This document shows positions 59,369 to 64,000 of a DNA stretch of 64,000 bases, one piece after another. The translations under genes and the position numbers were made by a program. Origin of the DNA: Providencia rettgeri (GTDB taxonomy: Bacteria > Pseudomonadota > Gammaproteobacteria > Enterobacterales > Enterobacteriaceae); NCBI RefSeq assembly GCF_041075285.1, contig NZ_CP163512.1, forward strand, positions 1,860,001 through 1,924,000, read 5' to 3'. The notes below the pieces were generated by a model. It did not search any database. It was given only the letters and a program-made list of their open reading frames with translations, and had not been told where the DNA came from. Position 1 is the stretch's first letter. Every line of letters begins with the position of its first letter.

Positions 59369-59982
59369 AACTTTTTCCCCGCGTATATCTTTTTATTTGT
59401 TTATTTTTTTAGTATTAGAAGCTTTTAATATTAGTTAATCACTAATTTACAGCTTAATCATGAGTGATAAATCACCAATATAAAGAGTATTTCGCTACCA
59501 ACATACAAAAGCGCAACAAAATTCATCATAACATTGAAAATACAGATGTATAGATAACTGAACAGGATTAAATCAGATAGGAATAAAGGCAGAGAACTTA
59601 TTATGAAGTGAATTATTATGGAGTATATCAATTAGGCATAAGTATTCTTTTATTAACAACCCTCACAAACAATATAAAATAGCCTAATAGAGTAAAATAA
59701 AAGTTGGATTTACTTTAGCTTATTTTTTAATCTTTGAAATTATATTCTATTGCATAGGAAAACATTTTCAATAATTCACGCGAGCAGACACGAAAATACA
59801 TGATAAATTTGGTCTATATTTATATTTAAATAAAATATTCTACTTAATTTTATTATTACCCTATTTTCCTACAATTAGAAAGAATAAAGGCAGATAGCCC
59901 TTTATTCATGTACAGAATTATTGACAGAAAAGTAAAAACCCATAAATCACGCAGTATTTATGGGTTTAATATAAACATAAGT
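59369..59982. other. 614-bp AT-rich spacer
   Basis: No gene is supported between the transporter gene and the MFS gene. It contains GAATAAAGG (59882-59890) and CCTTTATTC (59899-59907), an inverted repeat without a T run, and the terminator 59934-59967. The remainder is very AT-rich and could hold promoters for the hydrolase operon. Confidence 0.6.
59934..59967 (-). terminator. Terminator of D-arabitol operon
   Basis: AAACCCATAAAT-ACTGCGTG-ATTTATGGGTTT on the minus strand, followed by TTTTT. It lies 16 bases after the MFS gene stop. Confidence 0.88.
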
Positions 59983-61272
59983 CTAGTTATTGGTTTGCTG
60001 CTCACCAAGCATTTTAGCTGATCTCATTTTGCGGTTATTTTCAAAACCTGGCTGAGGTACTTTAATCAAAAACGTCAGTACCCCCGCAAAAATGTAGAGC
60101 CCAGTATACGCCCAAACAACGCCAACAATATCGAAAAACGGCAAGACCAAACTCGCCACCGCAGGGGCGGCGAAGTTACTTAACCCCGCAGATAAGTTAT
60201 AAATCGAAACAGCGGCACCTTTATGGTGTGGCTCAATACTCGGGAATACCGCTGTCATTGGCACAAAAGCAGCAACAAAGATACCCAGTAAAATGGCAGG
60301 GATCAGGGCAATAGCGAAATTGTGGCCAAAATAAACCGGTAAGTAATAAAACAGCAGACTTGAAACAGCCATACCTAAACAACCAAACCATCTGACTTGG
60401 CGGATCCAGCCAATATGTTCCCCCACTATTCCCCAAAATATATTGGTAAAAATCGTCACAAAGAAGAACACTGCCCAGATTTGTAGCCACTCAGAAATCG
60501 TAAAGCCTAAACGATCAACAAATAACAGAGGCATAATAATCGCAAAACCAAATAATGAAATGGTATTGATAATGCGGATCAGACTTGCCATAAAGATATC
60601 TTTATTGGTAAATAAAATCGTCGCTGCACGTGATAGCTCCGCCATTTTATCTTTCATTGGCAAATCGACTTTCGAGCGATCAACTGGGATATGACGTAAG
60701 CTAAAGTAAGCTATTATACCGCCAATTGCCACCCAACCAATCGCCATCCAGAGTGTCCCCGTCTCCCCCATCATTGGGATAGAGAAACTCGGTAAATAGC
60801 TCCCTATGACGCCAATTCCCACAGAGTACATCGCCCAGAACCAGCCAGTGGCCGCCGCAAGGTGAGCTCTGGGAATAACCTGCACCAGCATCATCATAAA
60901 GGAATAAATAAACAGCGGGTAAGCTAAACCTCGGATACCATAAAACAGCAACATCATGCTGTAGCTTTTCATACCTAAGCCGAAAGCCATAAAGAATGTG
61001 TGCATCACAATCCATAAAACAAAACCGATCATCATGGCTTTTAATGGTGTAATAATTTCAGCGACAACACCTGAGGCCCAAGCCGCCACTGCGGCCATTA
61101 AACCATAAACCGTGAACACCATCGCGGATTGCGCTGGTGTAAAACCTAAATCCGTAATATGTTTCGATAAAAACGCCATTTCAAAGCCATCACCACTCAT
61201 AAAAATAGCGATAGCAATAAACCCCCAGAACAAATGCTTAGGTAAACCTAGCCAATACTGCTGTTGTTCCAT
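59983..61272 (-). CDS. dalT: Polyol MFS transporter, RbtT/DalT type
   Basis: This 429-residue twelve-helix major facilitator importer is similar to ribitol and D-arabitol transporters of Klebsiella (RbtT/DalT/CsbX group). Typical segments are DGFEMAFLSKHITDLGFTPAQSAM, GIRGLAYPLFIYSFMMMLV and FVPMTAVFPSIEPHHKGAA. The adjacent dalK and dalD make D-arabitol the most likely substrate. Confidence 0.85.
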   Translation of the reverse strand: MEQQQYWLGLPKHLFWGFIAIAIFMSGDGFEMAFLSKHITDLGFTPAQSAMVFTVYGLMAAVAAWASGVVAEIITPLKAMMIGFVLWIVMHTFFMAFGLGMKSYSMMLLFYGIRGLAYPLFIYSFMMMLVQVIPRAHLAAATGWFWAMYSVGIGVIGSYLPSFSIPMMGETGTLWMAIGWVAIGGIIAYFSLRHIPVDRSKVDLPMKDKMAELSRAATILFTNKDIFMASLIRIINTISLFGFAIIMPLLFVDRLGFTISEWLQIWAVFFFVTIFTNIFWGIVGEHIGWIRQVRWFGCLGMAVSSLLFYYLPVYFGHNFAIALIPAILLGIFVAAFVPMTAVFPSIEPHHKGAAVSIYNLSAGLSNFAAPAVASLVLPFFDIVGVVWAYTGLYIFAGVLTFLIKVPQPGFENNRKMRSAKMLGEQQTNN

Positions 61273-61327
61273 TGCAGTTTCCTCATTTTATATTGTTATT
61301 TTGATCGATTACCAAGAGAGAGCGATA

Positions 61328-61354
61328 AAGGCGGTAGGTAGGGAATACCGCCTT
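61328..61354 (-). terminator. Hairpin between dalK and transporter gene
   Basis: AAGGCGGTA (61328-61336) and TACCGCCTT (61346-61354) form a perfect 9-bp stem. Only a short TTT follows, so it may be a partial terminator or mRNA-stability element between dalK and dalT. Confidence 0.55.
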
Positions 61355-61360
61355 TTCGGC

Positions 61361-62830
61361 CTATTGCGGCATTAATTCTCTTGCTTGTTTTTGTTGCTGA
61401 TACAGTAAACGGAATACCTCAAGCCGTTGATTGAGTATCGGTTGATGAGTAGGCTGAGGAAGATAAGTGTTCAGCGTGTCAGGTTTCTGGCACACCATAT
61501 CCACATTGCCTCCATCAGCTAGCCATGCAAGGCGTGCTGCACCAAGTGCGCCAGAAGAGCTCGCGGGATGGGTTACAATCGGTACATTAATAACATCCGC
61601 AATTAATTGTGCCCAAATAGGGCTACGAGCACCGCCACCTGTTAGACTGCAACGTGGCATCTTGGTGCCTGTTTGTTGTAATACTTCCATGCCATCGGCT
61701 AAGGCAAAGGTGACGCCTTCAATGACGGCGTAACCCAATTCTGCGCGTGTCGTTTCATTACGCAGGGCAAAAAAAGAACCTGTCGCATATGGGTCATTAT
61801 GCGGTGTTCTTTCTCCTGAAAGATAGGGTAAAAAAATAGGTGCACGTTTTTTCTGTTCGTCCGTGAGTTGCCCTACTTCATCCATCAGTTGGTTTTCAGT
61901 CGTCGACAATAGCTGGCAGACCCAACGCAAACAGTTTGCTGCACTGAGCATCACACTCATTTGATGCCAACGGTTGGGTAAGGCATGTGCAAAAGCATGC
62001 ACACCATGTTGAGGGTCGGCTTGGAGCTGGTTATTCACCACAAAAATCACCCCAGAAGTACCCAACGAAATCAAAGCATCCCCTTCATAAATTGCCCCAA
62101 CACCGACGGCTGAAGCCGCATTATCACCACCTCCACCTGCAATAATGACATCCGCACTTAATCCCCAATGTGAGGCTAAGTCTGCCCGTAATACACCACT
62201 GATTTCGGCACCTTCAACTAAAGAAGGCATTTGTTCACGCGTTAAATTTGTGGCTGATAACAATTCATCAGACCAATCACGTTTCGCCACATCAAGCCAC
62301 AATGTCCCCGATGCGTCAGACATCTCACTGACAAACTGCCCCGTCATTTTCCAGCGTAAGTAATCCTTAGGTAACAGTACCTTGCCGATTTCACTAAAAA
62401 TTTGAGGTTCATGCCTCGCGACCCACAATAACTTTGGTGCGGTGAAACCCGGCATTACCAAGTTAGCGCCAACCGTCAAAAATTCTTGATGCTGTTCCAT
62501 CAACCATGCGCACTCTTTAGCGCTGCGGGTGTCATTCCACAAAATACAATCGCGCAACACTTGGTTTTGCTTATCCAACAAAACTGCACCATGCATTTGC
62601 CCCGATAGACCAATCCCTTTCACGGCAGCCCAAGCTTCAGGCGCTTTGTGCTTTAACGTTGCCACAGCCGCGTTAGTCGCTTCCCACCAGCTATCAGGGG
62701 ATTGTTCCGCCCACTGAGGATGCGGTCGCTGCACCGTCAATGCCATATGGCTTGAAGCAATAATTTCCCCTTGCCCGTTAATCAAAACAGCTTTGAGCTC
62801 AGAGGTGCCAAGGTCAATTCCAAGGTACAT
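61361..62830 (-). CDS. dalK: D-xylulokinase (arabitol pathway), DalK/XylB family
   Basis: This FGGY-family sugar kinase phosphorylates D-xylulose made from D-arabitol. ATG 62830 (MYLGIDLGTSELKAVLING) with AAGGAG upstream gives 489 residues; the longer frame adds 14 non-conserved residues. Key features are the N-terminal phosphate motif IDLGTSELK, the sugar-binding GLSGQMHG and LWNDTR blocks, and the C-terminal GGGARSPIWAQL. It lies 11 bases after dalD and is transcribed with it. Confidence 0.9.
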   Translation of the reverse strand: MYLGIDLGTSELKAVLINGQGEIIASSHMALTVQRPHPQWAEQSPDSWWEATNAAVATLKHKAPEAWAAVKGIGLSGQMHGAVLLDKQNQVLRDCILWNDTRSAKECAWLMEQHQEFLTVGANLVMPGFTAPKLLWVARHEPQIFSEIGKVLLPKDYLRWKMTGQFVSEMSDASGTLWLDVAKRDWSDELLSATNLTREQMPSLVEGAEISGVLRADLASHWGLSADVIIAGGGGDNAASAVGVGAIYEGDALISLGTSGVIFVVNNQLQADPQHGVHAFAHALPNRWHQMSVMLSAANCLRWVCQLLSTTENQLMDEVGQLTDEQKKRAPIFLPYLSGERTPHNDPYATGSFFALRNETTRAELGYAVIEGVTFALADGMEVLQQTGTKMPRCSLTGGGARSPIWAQLIADVINVPIVTHPASSSGALGAARLAWLADGGNVDMVCQKPDTLNTYLPQPTHQPILNQRLEVFRLLYQQQKQARELMPQ

Positions 62831-62841
62831 TGCCTTTCTCC

Positions 62842-64000
62842 TTACAGCGATTGCTGCTTCGATTTCAGCCAATTTTCAATGTTGGCGACAGTTTTACACA
62901 TTAATTGATGGAATTCTGGCGAATGGGCAAGCGAACCAAATAACATCTCGCTTGACACAAATTGTGTTAATGCATCCGATGAATTCAGCATATTTTGGTA
63001 ATATTCCACATCTAACACACCATCTTGGTACTCATAAGGCAATTCGCCCTTCGCCCAGCGCTGCAAATAAACGAAAAACAGCGCGGGTAATACCGCCGTT
63101 GCCTCAGGCGCTTGATTGCGTTGATAGCACTCTTGCAGTGTCGGTGTGATAAATCCAGGGATTTTTGATAAACCATCTGCAGCAACACGTTGGTTCGTAT
63201 CTTTAATGTAAGGGTTGCTAAAACGTTCGAGTACGACATCCCGATACTGTGCTAAATCCAACGGACTTGGTGACAATGAGGGGATCACATCTTGCGTCAC
63301 ATAATTCCATGCCATCTGTTTGATAGGTAGTTCACGGGTGCTGTCGTCGATATAATTCAAACCAATTAATGTCCCAGCCCAAGCAATACAACTGTGACTT
63401 GCATTCAAAATACGAATTTTCGCTTCTTCCCACGGCAGAACAGACTCCACCATTTCCACATCCACATTTTCCAATGCAGGACGCCCATTAATAAAGTCAT
63501 CTTCAATCACCCACTGAATAAAAGCTTCCCCCATCACGGGCGCTTTATCGTCCCAACCTGTGTGTTGTTTTACCCGTTCTGCAACATCAGGTGTTGGACG
63601 AGGTGTGATTCTATCTACCATGGTATTCGGCGAACGCGTGTGTTCTTTCACCCATTGATAGAGTTCATTTTCACCTTTTCGCTGTAAAAAGGATAAAAAA
63701 CCATGGCGAAAACGTTCACCGTTATGGCGCAAGTTGTCACAGTTTAATAAAGTGACGGCTTCCCCGTGAGCCGTGAGTCGCGCACGTAAGATAGCGGTTA
63801 ATGCCCCATAAATAGTGGTCATTTTCCCTGATAAATCAGCTTTGATATCCGGTTGTTGGATATCGAGTTCATGCTGTGGCGTTAAGTAATATCCTGCTTC
63901 AGTGACCGTAAAAGCTATCACGCGCGTGGCTTTATCACACCCTTGTTCAATAAGTTGACTTAAATTTTCATCCCAATGCAAAATTTTACGCACAGAGGTC
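62842..64000 (-). CDS. dalD: D-arabinitol 4-dehydrogenase (3' part in window)
   Basis: This long-chain mannitol dehydrogenase-family enzyme oxidises D-arabitol to D-xylulose. Only the C-terminal ~386 residues are here; the frame is open through base 64000 and the first ~70 residues (Rossmann start) are outside. Visible are [37 protein letters not shown] and [20 protein letters not shown], which match Klebsiella DalD. The operon order is dalD, dalK, dalT. Confidence 0.92.
   Translation of the reverse strand, partial: TSVRKILHWDENLSQLIEQGCDKATRVIAFTVTEAGYYLTPQHELDIQQPDIKADLSGKMTTIYGALTAILRARLTAHGEAVTLLNCDNLRHNGERFRHGFLSFLQRKGENELYQWVKEHTRSPNTMVDRITPRPTPDVAERVKQHTGWDDKAPVMGEAFIQWVIEDDFINGRPALENVDVEMVESVLPWEEAKIRILNASHSCIAWAGTLIGLNYIDDSTRELPIKQMAWNYVTQDVIPSLSPSPLDLAQYRDVVLERFSNPYIKDTNQRVAADGLSKIPGFITPTLQECYQRNQAPEATAVLPALFFVYLQRWAKGELPYEYQDGVLDVEYYQNMLNSSDALTQFVSSEMLFGSLAHSPEFHQLMCKTVANIENWLKSKQQSL

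Overview
The window reads as chromosomal DNA of a Providencia-like member of the Morganellaceae. The evidence is low-GC coding with close matches to E. coli and Yersinia housekeeping proteins, an AarP/PqrA-type regulator, a complete arnBCADTEF lipid A modification operon, and an enterobacterial gene order around ihfA-pheTS-rplT-rpmI-infC-thrS and yniA-yniB-hxpB-ydjM-tcyP. A D-arabitol operon at the right edge would fit P. rettgeri or a relative, since from memory P. stuartii and P. alcalifaciens usually do not use arabitol. The species call is inference.

Layout. 0-4.1 kb: end of aroH, then a Fur-box-preceded heme locus (hemP with an in-frame UGA, a TonB-dependent heme receptor, hemS). 4.1-5.3 kb: a hairpin-rich spacer and the AraC-type regulator. 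5.3-16.3 kb (minus strand): lplA, nlpC, the arn operon, btuD and btuC. 16.4-17.6 kb: a plus-strand gene for a eukaryotic-type RhoGAP-domain protein, wedged between btuC and ihfA. 17.6-25.8 kb (minus): ihfA, pheT, pheS, the pheM leader peptide, rplT, rpmI, two tandem complete infC genes that both start with AUU, and thrS. 25.9-29.2 kb: accessory DNA with a phage tail-protein fragment, a Sel1-repeat lipoprotein, a small secreted protein, an operon of three small membrane proteins, a predicted membrane methyltransferase and another small membrane protein. 29.2-35.1 kb: a spacer with DnaA boxes and an orphan terminator, then marC, emtA and the Fur-box-preceded yfeABCD Mn/Fe transporter. 35.1-45.3 kb (minus): a four-gene accessory operon. 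45.5-50.6 kb: yniA, a 127-bp intergenic repeat pair, yniB, hxpB, LexA-boxed ydjM, tcyP. 50.9-55.4 kb: small conserved genes and azlCD with a divergent XRE/cupin regulator. 55.6-59.4 kb: two M20 metallohydrolases with a transporter. 60-64 kb: D-arabitol uptake and catabolism (transporter, kinase, dehydrogenase).

Themes. Iron and manganese acquisition (heme genes, yfeABCD) appears Fur controlled. Envelope defence is represented by arnBCADTEF and the AarP-type regulator. The translation block carries an unusual infC duplication.

The best candidate for an undescribed system is the four-gene operon at 35155-45274: a ClpB-like AAA+ ATPase, a radical SAM protein, a 2094-residue protein (zinc ribbons, degenerate kinase, UPF1-type SF1 helicase, C-terminal endonuclease-like domain), and a coiled-coil protein. 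It resembles Mokosh-type kinase-helicase defence proteins but has different partners. The second candidate is the RhoGAP-domain protein, which looks like a secreted effector.
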